Notes: a model not told the origin generated them from the sequence alone. A stretch of 34,326 nucleotides of DNA from Rubellimicrobium thermophilum DSM 16684 (GCF_000442315.1 NZ_KE557326.1:1-34326), one strand, 5' to 3'; shown: positions 1-8,112, counted from the stretch's first letter. Program-made: numbers and translations.

Positions 1-379
1 TCATCATCGAACCAGACCAGTCACCCAGCCCAGCCCTAGAGGCCATAGATATGCAAGAAACCAACCCGCCAAAACCAACAGGCCAGCCGCCCACATACCC
101 CTTCGATCTGCCAATCCTGTCAAAGAGCCATCAGCGATGGAAACAGCCCCTGAATCCGCCTCTTTCCTAGCGAACCCCGAGGATCATGCTTGCCATTGCT
201 CCGGTCTACCTGTCGGCGCCACATCGTGCTGCCGCCGTCCGACCGTGGAGGCACTCTCTACAGAGTGATTCCGGCATGCGCAAGGACTTTTTTTCGATCA
301 TCAGGCTTCCGTGGCGTCATCCGGCCTGCAATCCCCCCCCAGCCCCCCAGCCCCCCGCGGCCTTGTTGCAGCCTGCTGC
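1..379. other. Left-edge stretch without a supported gene
   Basis: No gene can be supported here. The first 180 bases are visibly less GC-rich than the rest of the window. On the plus strand an open frame runs from base 3 to a TAG at 168-170 and could be the last 55 codons of a gene entering from the left; its third codon positions are not GC-biased as in the real genes nearby. On the minus strand an ATG at 96 opens a 30-codon frame ending in two tandem TGA codons at 1-6, with a hydrophobic, membrane-segment-like product. Neither has a clear ribosome-binding site or recognisable homology. Bases 333-356 hold a C-rich repeat listed separately. Confidence 0.4.
333..356 (-). repeat. C8-AG-C6-AG-C6 tract (G-rich on minus strand)
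   Basis: Three cytosine runs of 8, 6 and 6 bases are separated by the dinucleotide AG. Read on the minus strand this gives three long guanine runs, just past the stop codon of the N-formylglutamate amidohydrolase-like gene, so they would lie in its 3' untranslated RNA. The runs are long enough to supply four G3 blocks for a G-quadruplex. Homopolymer lengths in this window appear unreliable, so exact run lengths may be wrong. Confidence 0.6.
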
Positions 380-1243
380 TCATTCAGCAGCCAGCGGCAG
401 CCCCTCGGGCCGCCCGATCGCCGCAATCTCCGCAACGGCGCCGGCCAGGATCTGCCGGAAGGCAGCAAAATCCCGCGATGGCTCGATCAGATGCTCGTCC
501 ATGTAGAGAGAGCGGTTGATCTCCACCTGGATGGCATGCTGACGGCGTGTGGGACGGCCGTAATGCTGGACATTGTAGGCCCCCGCAAAAGGCATGTTCC
601 GGGCCACACGCAGCCCCGCCCTCTCGAAGGCAGCAGCGATCCGCTCCACGATCGCCGGGGCGGCGGCCGCGCCGAAGCGATCGCCCAGCACCACATCGGG
701 ACGCACGCCGCCGACCGGACCGGCGACCTCGATCGCCTCGCGCGGCATCGAATGACAGTCGATGAGGATCGCTTCTCCGAACAGCGCGTGGCTTTCGGCC
801 AGAAGGGCGGCAAGAGCCCCATGATAGGGCCGCCACCATCTGTCGATGAGGGCCTGTGCCTCGGCGAGCGGCATCCGGCGCTGATGAATCGGTCGACCGC
901 CGGCCACCACACGCGGAATCACCCCCAGCCCTGAGGCCACACGCGGATTATGGACCGGTCGCCGCACCCCCTCGATCAGGGCAGGGTCGAATTCGTCGGC
1001 AGCCCGGTTGAGATCGACGACCGCCCGGGCGATCCGCGCCGCCAGCAGCGGCGCACCATGCAGAGGCGCCACATCGAACAGATCGTCCACAAAGGCATCT
1101 TCCGAGGACCGGATCGCCCGGGAATCGAGCATGGTCCGCGACAGGAAGCCGGGCGGACAGTAGCGCCCCGAATGTGGCGAAGCGAACACGACCGAGGTCG
1201 TCCTGCGCAGCGGCCTCGTGAGATGGAAGGCAGCCTCGGTCAT
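380..1243 (-). CDS. N-formylglutamate amidohydrolase family protein
   Basis: About 287 residues, the usual size of the N-formylglutamate amidohydrolase (FGase) family, which hydrolyses N-formylglutamate to glutamate and formate in the last step of one histidine degradation route. Visible family motifs are FASPHSG near the N-terminus, SSEDAFVD shortly after, DLNRAADEFDP in the first third, LIDCHSMP in the middle and QVEINRSLYM near the C-terminus. The histidine, aspartate and glutamate residues of these motifs are the expected metal and catalytic ligands. I chose ATG at 1243; a TTG two codons upstream (1249) is the alternative and neither has a strong ribosome-binding site. No other hut genes are adjacent, so the true substrate could be another N-formyl or N-acyl amino acid. 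No signal peptide, so cytoplasmic. Confidence 0.85.
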   Translation of the reverse strand: MTEAAFHLTRPLRRTTSVVFASPHSGRYCPPGFLSRTMLDSRAIRSSEDAFVDDLFDVAPLHGAPLLAARIARAVVDLNRAADEFDPALIEGVRRPVHNPRVASGLGVIPRVVAGGRPIHQRRMPLAEAQALIDRWWRPYHGALAALLAESHALFGEAILIDCHSMPREAIEVAGPVGGVRPDVVLGDRFGAAAAPAIVERIAAAFERAGLRVARNMPFAGAYNVQHYGRPTRRQHAIQVEINRSLYMDEHLIEPSRDFAAFRQILAGAVAEIAAIGRPEGLPLAAE

Positions 1244-1315
1244 GGGCAATGGAATTCTTGGTCAGGGACAGGGCGCCGGTCAGCATATAGCGGGCCGCGT
1301 CCATGCCGAAAGCCC

Positions 1316-1344
1316 TTGATCTCCCCCTCCGGCTCCACTATCCA
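1316..1344 (+). promoter_or_regulatory. Sigma70-type promoter for tRNA-Val
   Basis: TTGATC (1316-1321) and TATCCA (1339-1344) are separated by exactly 17 bases, a good match to housekeeping promoter elements. Transcription would start near 1351, about 36 bases before the mature tRNA 5' end. Inferred from spacing and consensus only. Confidence 0.55.
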
Positions 1345-1386
1345 CCGCCCACCGCATGGCGCTCTCTCCGGGGGGCGCCCGCGGTG

Positions 1387-1392
<6 letters not shown>
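1345..1392 (+). repeat. Inverted repeat in the tRNA-Val leader
   Basis: CCGCCCACCGC (1345-1355) is nearly the reverse complement of GCGGTGGGGCGG (1381-1392), one base differing in length. A second inner pair, GGCGC and GCGCC, lies between the arms. The right arm contains the first six bases of the mature tRNA, so in the precursor the leader could pair with the 5' acceptor strand. Confidence 0.5.
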
Positions 1393-1461
<69 letters not shown>

Positions 1462-1533
1462 TTTCCTTCCCGCGGGCCCGCCCGCACGAACGCAACCCCA
1501 GGCGCGACCTGCGCCGCGAACAGGAGAGCCGCG

Positions 1534-1659
1534 ATGAAGATCGCCAACTCGCTCCGCTCGCTCAAGCTGCGCCACCGCGACTGTCGCGTCGTGCGCCGCA
1601 AGGGCCGCGTTTACGTGATCAACAAGACCCAGCGCCGCTACAAGGCCCGCCAGGGCTGA
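1534..1659 (+). CDS. rpmJ: 50S ribosomal protein L36 (YkgO type)
   Basis: 41 residues, very basic, starting [17 protein letters not shown] and ending [13 protein letters not shown], which matches the L36 form typical of alphaproteobacteria. This form carries one cysteine rather than the zinc-binding Cys/His set of classical L36. It is a component of the large ribosomal subunit and binds 23S rRNA. The start ATG follows a clear ribosome-binding site, AGGAG at 1522-1526. In enterobacteria the zinc-free paralogue is induced under zinc starvation by Zur, but I see no AT-rich Zur-like box here, and in this group this form is usually the only L36. Two GC-rich hairpins follow the stop codon. Confidence 0.95.
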   Translation: MKIANSLRSLKLRHRDCRVVRRKGRVYVINKTQRRYKARQG

Positions 1660-1668
1660 AGCGCGACG

Positions 1669-1688
1669 GCCGGCCCTTCGGGTCCGGC
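1669..1688 (+). terminator. UUCG-capped hairpin after rpmJ
   Basis: GCCGGCCC, loop TTCG, GGTCCGGC: an eight-pair stem with one mismatch and an extra-stable UUCG tetraloop, ten bases after the rpmJ stop. There is no T-rich tail, so it may act as a 3' mRNA stabiliser rather than an intrinsic terminator. Confidence 0.45.
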
Positions 1689-1701
1689 AGCTTAAGGACA
1701 G

Positions 1702-1730
1702 GGGCCGCGCCGGTGATGCCGGGGCGGCCC
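1702..1730 (+). terminator. GC-rich hairpin, possible terminator
   Basis: GGGCCGC (from 1702) pairs with GCGGCCC (ending 1730), and an inner GCCGG/CCGGG-like pairing closes around GTGAT. The following bases, GTGTCATTCT, are only mildly T-rich. It lies between rpmJ and the next plus-strand gene. Confidence 0.4.
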
Positions 1731-1844
1731 GTGTCATTCTCCCCCGTGCCATTCTCCATCGTCCCCCGGCCGCACGCGTCTTAACGCTGGCACAGAGACC
1801 GCCTCTCCCGTAGGCTGTCTGCAGGAGCAATCGGGGGCCATGCG

Positions 1845-3134
1845 ATGAGAACGGACCGGGTCGCGGCAGGCGTGGCCGCAGCTTTCGTCATCGGCGCTGC
1901 GGCGCCGGTCACGGCGCAGGATTTCTGCGGCGGGCACAGCGCCGGAGGGCAATGGATCGGCGGCAGCGAGGCCCGTTCGGACGTGGCAGCGGCCACCTCC
2001 CACATGGAGCAGATGGCGCTGATCCTGATGGGGAACCAGTATGTCGCCCTCTTCACGGTCAGCGCCCCCAGCGATGTCCGCCTCGAGGCGCAGGGCCGCG
2101 GGGCCGGCGATCCCGTGATCGACCTCTATGACGAAAGCGGCTCCATCCTGCTTTCGGACGACGATTCGGGCGGCAACGGCTCATCGCGGGCCGAAACGAC
2201 CCTGCAACCCGGGCGTTACTGTCTGGCCGTGCGCAGCTATGACGGCTCGCCCATGACCGGTTTCGTCCGCATCGGCCGGCTCGAGCACGAAGCCCTGACG
2301 CCCGGCAGCGATTCGCCACCCGCTCCGACCGACAGCGAAGACCCCATTCCGGGGGCAGACCCGATGCCAGGGGGGGCGATCGGCGAAATCTGCGACATCG
2401 CCACAGTCACGACCTTTCTGGGAGACGGACAGGCGCTCGACTCCCTGCTCGCCGAAGGAGTGACCGAAACCGCCTCCCCCGAGGAGGTGCCGTTCTGGGG
2501 CTTCACGCTTGCCGCTCCGGCGGCGGTGTCGATCACGGCCGAGAACCCCGATGCCGATCCGGTGATCACCCTCTATGACCAGTCCGGCAACTGGCTTGCC
2601 GAGAACGACGACTGGGACGGCCTCAACGCGCGCATCGACATGACGATGCCGCTCCAGCCCGGCAGCTACTGCATCGGGGTGAACGCCCTGCGGGACACGG
2701 CGCAGCCGATCACGATTCGCCTGTCCGCCTATGATCCGCTGGCCGCCCAGATCGCCCTCTATGATCGGGGCGAGGCGGCGCCCCCCCTGGACGGATCCTA
2801 TCCGGTCACCGATCTGGGCCTGCTGAGTGCTCGCCTGCGCTCGGACATCCAGAGCACCGACGAGCGCGCCACCTGGCTGTCCTTCGATGTGCCCGAAGCA
2901 GGGATCGTCCTGATCGAGGCGGTGACCAACGGCCAGGGAGATCCGATGCTGCGGCTCTTCGACGATTTCGGCCGCGAGATCGGCTATAATGACGACAATG
3001 GCCAGTCGCTCGACAGTCGGCTGATCGCGCAGGTGCAGCGGGGCACCTATCTGGTGGCTGTCCGGCAACTCGGTCAGGGCCAGCAGGTCCTGACACGGCT
3101 GCTCTTCGAGCGCTATGTGCCTGCACAGCCCTGA
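1845..3134 (+). CDS. Exported protein with three PPC-like repeats
   Basis: 429 residues with a signal peptide (hydrophobic core about 7-22, cleavage near 24 in the VTAQD segment), so exported. The mature part holds three similar modules, with cores starting near residues 89 (DPVIDLYDESGS), 238 (DPVITLYDQSGN) and 366 (DPMLRLFDDFGR). Each core is followed by an acidic DDD/DDW/DDN segment and then a [LQ]xPGxYCxxV-like strand. This is the signature of bacterial pre-peptidase C-terminal (PPC)/jelly-roll-like domains; the acidic loops suggest calcium binding, which is inference. A proline/acidic linker (about 155-180) separates modules one and two. The first two repeats keep a cysteine in the PGxYC strand, the third does not. 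No enzymatic domain is visible. It may be a stand-alone adhesive or carbohydrate-binding envelope protein. It is convergent with the pseudo-caspase gene, with a strong terminator between them. Confidence 0.75.
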   Translation: MRTDRVAAGVAAAFVIGAAAPVTAQDFCGGHSAGGQWIGGSEARSDVAAATSHMEQMALILMGNQYVALFTVSAPSDVRLEAQGRGAGDPVIDLYDESGSILLSDDDSGGNGSSRAETTLQPGRYCLAVRSYDGSPMTGFVRIGRLEHEALTPGSDSPPAPTDSEDPIPGADPMPGGAIGEICDIATVTTFLGDGQALDSLLAEGVTETASPEEVPFWGFTLAAPAAVSITAENPDADPVITLYDQSGNWLAENDDWDGLNARIDMTMPLQPGSYCIGVNALRDTAQPITIRLSAYDPLAAQIALYDRGEAAPPLDGSYPVTDLGLLSARLRSDIQSTDERATWLSFDVPEAGIVLIEAVTNGQGDPMLRLFDDFGREIGYNDDNGQSLDSRLIAQVQRGTYLVAVRQLGQGQQVLTRLLFERYVPAQP

Positions 3135-3147
3135 TGCAGGCGTGCCC

Positions 3148-3173
3148 TGGCGGCCCCCGATCCGGGGCCGCCA
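3148..3173. terminator. Bidirectional terminator hairpin
   Basis: TGGCGGCCCC, a six-base loop, then GGGGCCGCCA: a perfect ten-pair stem lying in the 42-base gap between two convergent genes. The symmetry lets it act on both strands. There is no strong T-run on either side. Confidence 0.6.
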
Positions 3174-3176
3174 TGG

Positions 3177-4848
3177 TCAGCGATCGAGGGCCTGCTGCAG
3201 CGTATCGGCCAGGAGGCGCACCAGCGTCGCCTCGTCGAGAAAGCCCGTCGCACCAAGGCTGCGGTCACGCTGATAGGCGCGCAAGGCCCGGCGCGTTCCG
3301 GCATCGAAATTGCCGTCCACGGCGCCTGGGTCCAGTCCCAGCGCCGCAAGGCGCTGTTCGATCACCCGCCGTGTCAGCGTGTTGAGGCCCAGCGCTGCCT
3401 CGGCCGCCTCGGCCGCGGCACGCCCTTCCGCCTCCTCGGCCCGCCGCAGGATCGCATCGAGACGGGCCCGGGCTTCGGCAGCAAAGCGCCCTTCGGGAAA
3501 GGCCTCAAGATATTCGCGGAAGGCCTCGGCCGTGTCCGCCTGTCTGGCGCGGTCCCAGGCGGCCCTGTCGGCGGCCTCGGCCTCGGCACGGTTGCGCGCC
3601 TCGATGCGGGCAAGCTGCTCGGTGGCGTCCGCGGCAAAAAGGCCTTCGGGATAGCGGGCCAGATAGGCCCTGAGGCCGGCCTCGTCGCCGCGGGCACCGG
3701 TCTCTTCCCAGAAGGCGCGGTCGGCCGCCTCGGCAGCCTGGCGCTGACGCTCGGCCTCTGCCTCGAGCTGGGCGGCGCGCCGGGCCGCCTGTGCCTCCAG
3801 ACGAGCGATCTGATCGGCATCGAGATAGCCCGTCTGCGCAAAACCGTTCTGCTGCTGCCAGTTGCGGATCGCGCCCCGCGTGCCGGGGCCGAAGATCCCG
3901 TCGATGCCACGCGGATCGAAGTTCAGAAGCGACAGGTTGCGCTGGATGGCCCGCCGCTCCTCGCGCGAGAGGGCGAGCCTGTCCTCTGCCAGTCTTTCGG
4001 CGCGGAAGGGCTCGTCCTGGATGGCGGCGATGGCCTCGCGCGCCTGGATGGCATAGCGGCCGTTCGGATAGGTGCGCAGATAGCTCTCGTAGGCGGCCAC
4101 GGTATCGAGGGCGACAGCCCCCTGCCAGACGGCAGTTTCCTGGGCCTGTTCGGCCTGGGTGGGCAGGCGGCCCTGGGGGGCGGGCGGTGCAAAGACGAAG
4201 CCGCGCGGCAAATAGCCCTCTGGCTCGATGGTTGCATTTGCGGTCACCAGACGCGAGACGGTCCCCCCCTGCCACGGCCAGCTCGTCGGCGAGGAAGGCT
4301 GCTGCATCCTCGGGCCTGCCCCGCAGCACCGTCACCCCCTGCGGCACATCCAGCGTCCCCAGTCCCTCCTGCAGCCATGGATCGAAGGCCCTCCCCTCGC
4401 CCGGCTCCACCCCGAGCAGCAGGACCGCACGGGAGGGGGCACGCGCCAGCACCAGCATCAGGCTCTCGACCGAGAGCATGCGCCCATCGATCCGCAGAAG
4501 TCCCGGCAACGGCGCCTCGCGGGTGAGATACCAGCTTCGTTCGCCATCGGTGACGAAGCGTCCCGACAGGGCCACCAGCAGGCGGTCTGCATCCGGGGCC
4601 GCGCGCAGGAAGGTCTCGAGAGCCGGGGCGAGATCGGCGGCCCGCGCATCCTCGAGCACCGTGACATCGAAACCCAGCGCCGCGATCCCCTCCGCAGCCC
4701 GGGCCATCTCCCGCCCTGCGGGCAGATCGGGCAGGTTCTCGTAATCACCCGTGCCGATCACCAGGGCCAGGTCATCGGCGGCAAGCGCCATCGGCCAGAG
4801 GGCCATCAGCACGGCAGAAAGACGGGGAAGAAGGGGGGGCCTGCGCAT
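3177..4848 (-). CDS. Pseudo-caspase/peptidoglycan-binding protein (frameshifted)
   Basis: Two minus frames join into 556 residues if the C7 run at 4263-4269 is shortened by one. Start ATG at 4848 has the ribosome-binding site AAGGAGAG just upstream. Residues 1-23 form a signal peptide. Residues 26-220 resemble a caspase-like (peptidase C14) fold: LALVIGTGDYENLPDLP matches the first strand and loop. The catalytic His motif (GHG in the family) reads SGRF at 95-98 and the Cys motif (DACR) reads LLGVEPG at 144-150, so it should be inactive. Three TPR-like units of the type W-x-AY/FR-x-YL-x-YP-x-G lie at about 241-276, 380-415 and 431-466, with alanine/glutamate-rich coiled coil between. Two PG_binding_1 domains, about 293-350 and 490-546, carry the IDG-FG-GTR and VDG-F-AGTR motifs. 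It is probably periplasmic and attached to or sensing peptidoglycan; function unknown. Confidence 0.75.
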
Positions 4849-4983
4849 GATCTCTCCTTCCTGGCTGCTGAGGGGGTCCCGGGGGGCTGGCCTCGCCATC
4901 CGATGCGGGAAGGCATCGTCAGGCAATAACGGAGAGATGTCAGTCATCGGCAATCCCCCCGGGTCCACCCCGGACGGGCCGGA

Positions 4984-5319
4984 TCAGACGGGCAGGGTCG
5001 CATCGTCCTCTGCTTCGCGCGGATCGATGCCCATGGCCTCGAGACCCGCCTCCAGGTGATCGGCCAGATGCGGGCTTCCCTTGAGATAGGCGGCGGTCGG
5101 AACGGTTGCCTCCTCCATGGCCGTGCGCCGGGCCTCGTCCCATTCCTCCGGTTCGAAGGCCCCACGGCCGATCCACAGCAGCGCAACCACATCGGCGCGC
5201 TCGTCCTCGTCCATTCCCTCGATCAGACCGTCGAACTGGGCTTCGGCATCCGGCATTCCCTGGGCGATCTCGCGGGCCAGAAGGATCAGCTCGCCCACCT
5301 TGTCCCTTGCGATGTCCAT
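4984..5319 (-). CDS. DUF3775 family protein
   Basis: 111 residues, acidic, no signal peptide or membrane segment. The layout resembles the DUF3775 family of Rhodobacterales and related groups: an N-terminal helix (VGELILLAREI), a DLI/EGMDEDE-type central segment followed by ALLWIGRG, and a C-terminal YLKGSPHLADHLEAGL helix. The biochemical role of the family is unknown. ATG at 5319 was chosen because GGGAGG lies at the proper distance upstream and the homologous region begins there; a longer open frame upstream lacks family similarity. It is divergent from the ECF sigma gene across about 240 bases and lies 135 bases upstream of the pseudo-caspase gene on the same strand. Confidence 0.7.
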   Translation of the reverse strand: MDIARDKVGELILLAREIAQGMPDAEAQFDGLIEGMDEDERADVVALLWIGRGAFEPEEWDEARRTAMEEATVPTAAYLKGSPHLADHLEAGLEAMGIDPREAEDDATLPV

Positions 5320-5410
5320 TCTGGCCTCCCTGTGTGGCCCCGCCTTCGGTGCAGCCGCCGACCCCTGACTTCGCCCTCGGCACGGGCCGGATGGTCGTGA
5401 TTCCCGGCAG

Positions 5411-5440
5411 AGGAACACCGGGCATCGGGATCCGGTTCCT
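5411..5440. promoter_or_regulatory. Inverted repeat with GGAAC on both strands
   Basis: AGGAAC at 5411-5416 and GTTCCT at 5435-5440 form an inverted repeat with CCGG sequences inside. It lies in the 241-base gap between divergently transcribed DUF3775 and the ECF sigma gene. GGAAC is the usual -35 core of many ECF sigma factors, and here it is present facing both ways. On the plus strand CGGTT follows after 16 bases, an imperfect -10. The rest of the 5320-5560 gap shows no other clear element. Confidence 0.35.
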
Positions 5441-5560
5441 TGCCCTGCCTGGCTCCCTGCATTCCTGCACAGGGGGATGCGCGGTCATGAAGGTAACGGT
5501 CCGGCGCCCCTGCCCTATGTCCCTTCGTATCGTCTCAGGTCAAGCGGAGGGAGACCTGTC

Positions 5561-6169
5561 ATGAACCGCACGCCCTCGGGCCCAGCGCAAACCGGCGACC
5601 CCTGGACGGATGATCTGCTGCAGATCCGGGATCATCAGGATCAGCAGGCCTTTGCCCGCCTCTACCGCCATTTCGCACCCCGCCTGCGCGCATTCCTCAT
5701 CCGCTCGGGCTCGACACCGGAAGTCGCGGAAGACTGCGTGCAGGAAGCACTGGCGGCCGTCTGGCACAAGGCCCATCTCTTCGACCCCGCCCGGGCCAGC
5801 GCGACCACCTGGATCTTCACGGTCGCCCGGAACCGGCGGATCGACCTGATCCGGCGCGACCGGCATCCCCCGCCTGACGATTTGCCCTGGGGACCGAAGG
5901 CCGACCCGGAGCCGCTGGACAGGCTCGCCCTGCGGCAGGAGGCCGACCGCCTTGCCATAGCGATGCATGCCCTGCCCCTGGCCCAGCGCCGGATGGTCGA
6001 GCATGCCTATTGGGCCGACATGACCCATAGCGAGATCGCGGCCCGGACGGGCCTGCCTCTTGGCACCGTGAAATCGCGCCTGCGCCTCGCACTCGGGCGG
6101 TTGCGCGCGGAGATGGATTGCGAAGGGGCGGCGGAGGGCGGCTCTGCGAGACGGGAGGCCTGGGCCTGA
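5561..6169 (+). CDS. ECF-type RNA polymerase sigma factor
   Basis: 202 residues. Region 2 spans about 28-98 and contains LYRHFAPRLRAFL, the EDCVQEALAAVW segment that binds core polymerase, and the WIFTVARNRRIDLIRRD helix that recognises the -10 element. Region 4 spans about 130-185: ALPLAQRRMVEHAYW then a helix-turn-helix HSEIAARTGLPLGTVKSRL ending in ALGRLR. Start ATG at 5561 is set by GGAGGGAG seven bases upstream. ECF factors are normally held by a co-encoded anti-sigma factor. None is adjacent here: downstream is convergent mutL and upstream is DUF3775. The sequence resembles the RpoE/ChrR-type group of Rhodobacter, but subgroup assignment is tentative. Confidence 0.92.
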   Translation: MNRTPSGPAQTGDPWTDDLLQIRDHQDQQAFARLYRHFAPRLRAFLIRSGSTPEVAEDCVQEALAAVWHKAHLFDPARASATTWIFTVARNRRIDLIRRDRHPPPDDLPWGPKADPEPLDRLALRQEADRLAIAMHALPLAQRRMVEHAYWADMTHSEIAARTGLPLGTVKSRLRLALGRLRAEMDCEGAAEGGSARREAWA

Positions 6170-6221
6170 CGGCACGGGACTCCGCATTCCACCCGATCCT
6201 TCCGCGGCTCTCCGGCGTCCG

Positions 6222-8063
6222 TCAGCGTCGTCCGAACAGACGTTCGATGTCCCTGAGCGACAGGGACACGAAGGTTGGCCGTCCATGGTTGCAGGCGCCG
6301 GCCCCCGGCGTGCGCTCCATCTCGCGCAAGAGGGCATCCATCTCCTCCAGCCGCAACCTGCGACCGGCGCGCACCGAATGATGGCAAGCCATGCGCGCGA
6401 GAAGGGCGTCAAGCCGCGTCTCCAGCGCCTCATCGGCGGGCCTCTCCGGCAGAAGGGCGGCAAGATCGCGCAGCAGGGCCGCCCCGTCCGCCGCCCCGAG
6501 CGCAGCAGGCATGGCGCGCAGGAGAAGGGCCGTGCCTCCGAAGGGCTCGATCTCCAGCCCCGCCTGCGCCAGATCCCCGGCAGCGGCCATCAGCCTTTCG
6601 GCATCGGCCGGCCCCAGATCGACGACAAGCGGCACCAGCAGCGGCTGGACCACCACGCGCCCCGAACGGGCCTCGCGCTTCAGCCTTTCATAGACCAGCC
6701 GTTCATGGGCGGCATGCTGGTCCACGAGGACGAGACCCTCGGCCGTCTCGGCCAGGATCCAGTTGCCATGGATCTGTGCCCGGGCCACGCCCAGCGGATG
6801 GTCGGTCTTCGGCGCCGGAGGCGCGTCGGCGGGCGTTTCCCAGATGCGGGCGGCTGGCGGGGCGATCTCGGCAAAGCCGGGCATCGCCACGGGCTGCTGA
6901 TGGGGCACGGGGAGAGAATGCAGGGACGGTCGCGGATCGAGGGGCGCCTGCGCCGCGCGGGCTGCCTCGACCGCGGCGGCAGAGGGGCGCATCATCCCGA
7001 GCGCGCTCCTCGACAGACCGGAAGCGGCATGCAAGCCGCCAAGCGCGCGCCGCAACCCCCCGACCACCAGGCTGCGCACGAGGTCCGGTTCGCGAAAGCG
7101 GACCTCGGCCTTGGCGGGGTGGACATTCACATCGACACGCATGGGATCGCAGTCGAGGAAGAGCGCCGCCATCGGATGGCGCCCGGCCGGCAGCAGATCC
7201 CCATAGCCGGCCCGCAAGGCGCCCAGCAGAAGACGGTCCTTTACCGGCCGTCCGTTGACAAAGACATACTGGGAGACCGCCGCGCCCCGTGCCTCGGCAG
7301 GCGGAGAGGCCAGAGCAGTCAGGAGAAAGCCGTCCCTCTCCTCCCTGATGGCGATGGCGCCGTCCGCGAAGGCGCGCCCCAGCACGGCAGCCAGGCGGGC
7401 CCGCAAGGCCTCCTCGCCCGTCTCCGCCGGCAGTCGCATGAGCACCCTCTCGCCCCCGGCAGACAGGTCGCGCAGGGTGAAGGCCACGCCGGGGGCCGCC
7501 ATCGCGAGACGGCGCAACGCCTCGGCCGCGGCCATCCGTTCGGCCTGTGCGCCGCGCAGGAACTTGAGCCGGGCAGGCGTCGCGAAGAAGAGATCGCGCA
7601 CCTCGACCACGGTCCCCCGCGACAGGGCGGCCGGCCGCACGGGACCGACCTGCCCCCCTTCGGCGGTGATCATGGCCGCTTCGCGCCCCTCGACCCGGCT
7701 CGTGAGGGAGAGTCGCGCCACGGCGGCGAGCGAGGCCAGCGCCTCTCCGCGGAAGCCGAAGAATCGGAGATCGAGAAGATCGCGCCCGTCGGTCTTGGAG
7801 GTGGCATGCCGGGCAAGGGCCAGGGGGAGCTCCTCCGGACGGATGCCACAACCGTCATCCTCCACGCGGATGAGTGCCCGCCCGCCTTCGGCCAGGGCGA
7901 CATCGATCCGCGCAGCCCCCGCATCAAGGGCATTCTCCACCAGTTCCTTGACAGCAGAGGCAGGGCGTTCGACGACCTCGCCTGCAGCGATGCGGTCGAT
8001 CGCGGCAGGATCCAGCAGACGGATCGCAGGCGACGCCGGAGGCGGGACAAGGGGGCGTGTCAT
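6222..8063 (-). CDS. mutL: DNA mismatch repair protein MutL
   Basis: 613 residues, normal for MutL. The N-terminal GHKL ATPase is clear: AAGEVVERPASAVKELVENA, DDGCGI, ATSKT and the GFRGEALAS loop. The transducer domain carries FVNGRPVKD and DVNVHPAKAEVRF. A low-conservation linker of about 100 residues follows, then the C-terminal dimerisation domain. This includes DQHAAHERLVYE at about 448-459, which fits the DQHA-x2-E-x4-E metal-binding motif of endonuclease-type MutL, together with HHSVRAG and CNHGRPT near the end. The protein should therefore nick the daughter strand itself, as expected in bacteria without MutH. Start ATG at 8063 has a weak ribosome-binding site. It follows the M16 gene by 49 bases on the same strand and may be read from that operon. 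Convergent with the ECF sigma gene. Confidence 0.97.
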   Translation of the reverse strand: MTRPLVPPPASPAIRLLDPAAIDRIAAGEVVERPASAVKELVENALDAGAARIDVALAEGGRALIRVEDDGCGIRPEELPLALARHATSKTDGRDLLDLRFFGFRGEALASLAAVARLSLTSRVEGREAAMITAEGGQVGPVRPAALSRGTVVEVRDLFFATPARLKFLRGAQAERMAAAEALRRLAMAAPGVAFTLRDLSAGGERVLMRLPAETGEEALRARLAAVLGRAFADGAIAIREERDGFLLTALASPPAEARGAAVSQYVFVNGRPVKDRLLLGALRAGYGDLLPAGRHPMAALFLDCDPMRVDVNVHPAKAEVRFREPDLVRSLVVGGLRRALGGLHAASGLSRSALGMMRPSAAAVEAARAAQAPLDPRPSLHSLPVPHQQPVAMPGFAEIAPPAARIWETPADAPPAPKTDHPLGVARAQIHGNWILAETAEGLVLVDQHAAHERLVYERLKREARSGRVVVQPLLVPLVVDLGPADAERLMAAAGDLAQAGLEIEPFGGTALLLRAMPAALGAADGAALLRDLAALLPERPADEALETRLDALLARMACHHSVRAGRRLRLEEMDALLREMERTPGAGACNHGRPTFVSLSLRDIERLFGRR

Positions 8064-8112
8064 GCCCTCGTCCTAGCATGGGGCCCGTCGCCTCGACGAG
8101 AGGGGGCGTCCG

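Noticed and set aside
4..96. Thirty-codon minus-strand frame with a membrane-like segment and tandem TGA stops
   Set aside because: No ribosome-binding site, no neighbour context, and an opposite open frame covers the same bases; cannot be told from chance at the window edge.
1462..1533. Zur-type zinc-regulated promoter for the YkgO-like L36
   Set aside because: No AT-rich palindrome is seen, and this L36 form is the ordinary one in this bacterial group.
4263..4269. Phase-variable homopolymer controlling the pseudo-caspase gene
   Set aside because: Similar or shorter runs break essential genes in the same window, so error is the simpler explanation. It could be revived if accurate reads show mixed lengths only here.
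4200..4848. Active caspase (metacaspase-like) protease and possible cell-death or defence system
   Set aside because: Both catalytic motifs are missing and no defence-type partner genes are adjacent; the PG-binding domains point to the envelope.
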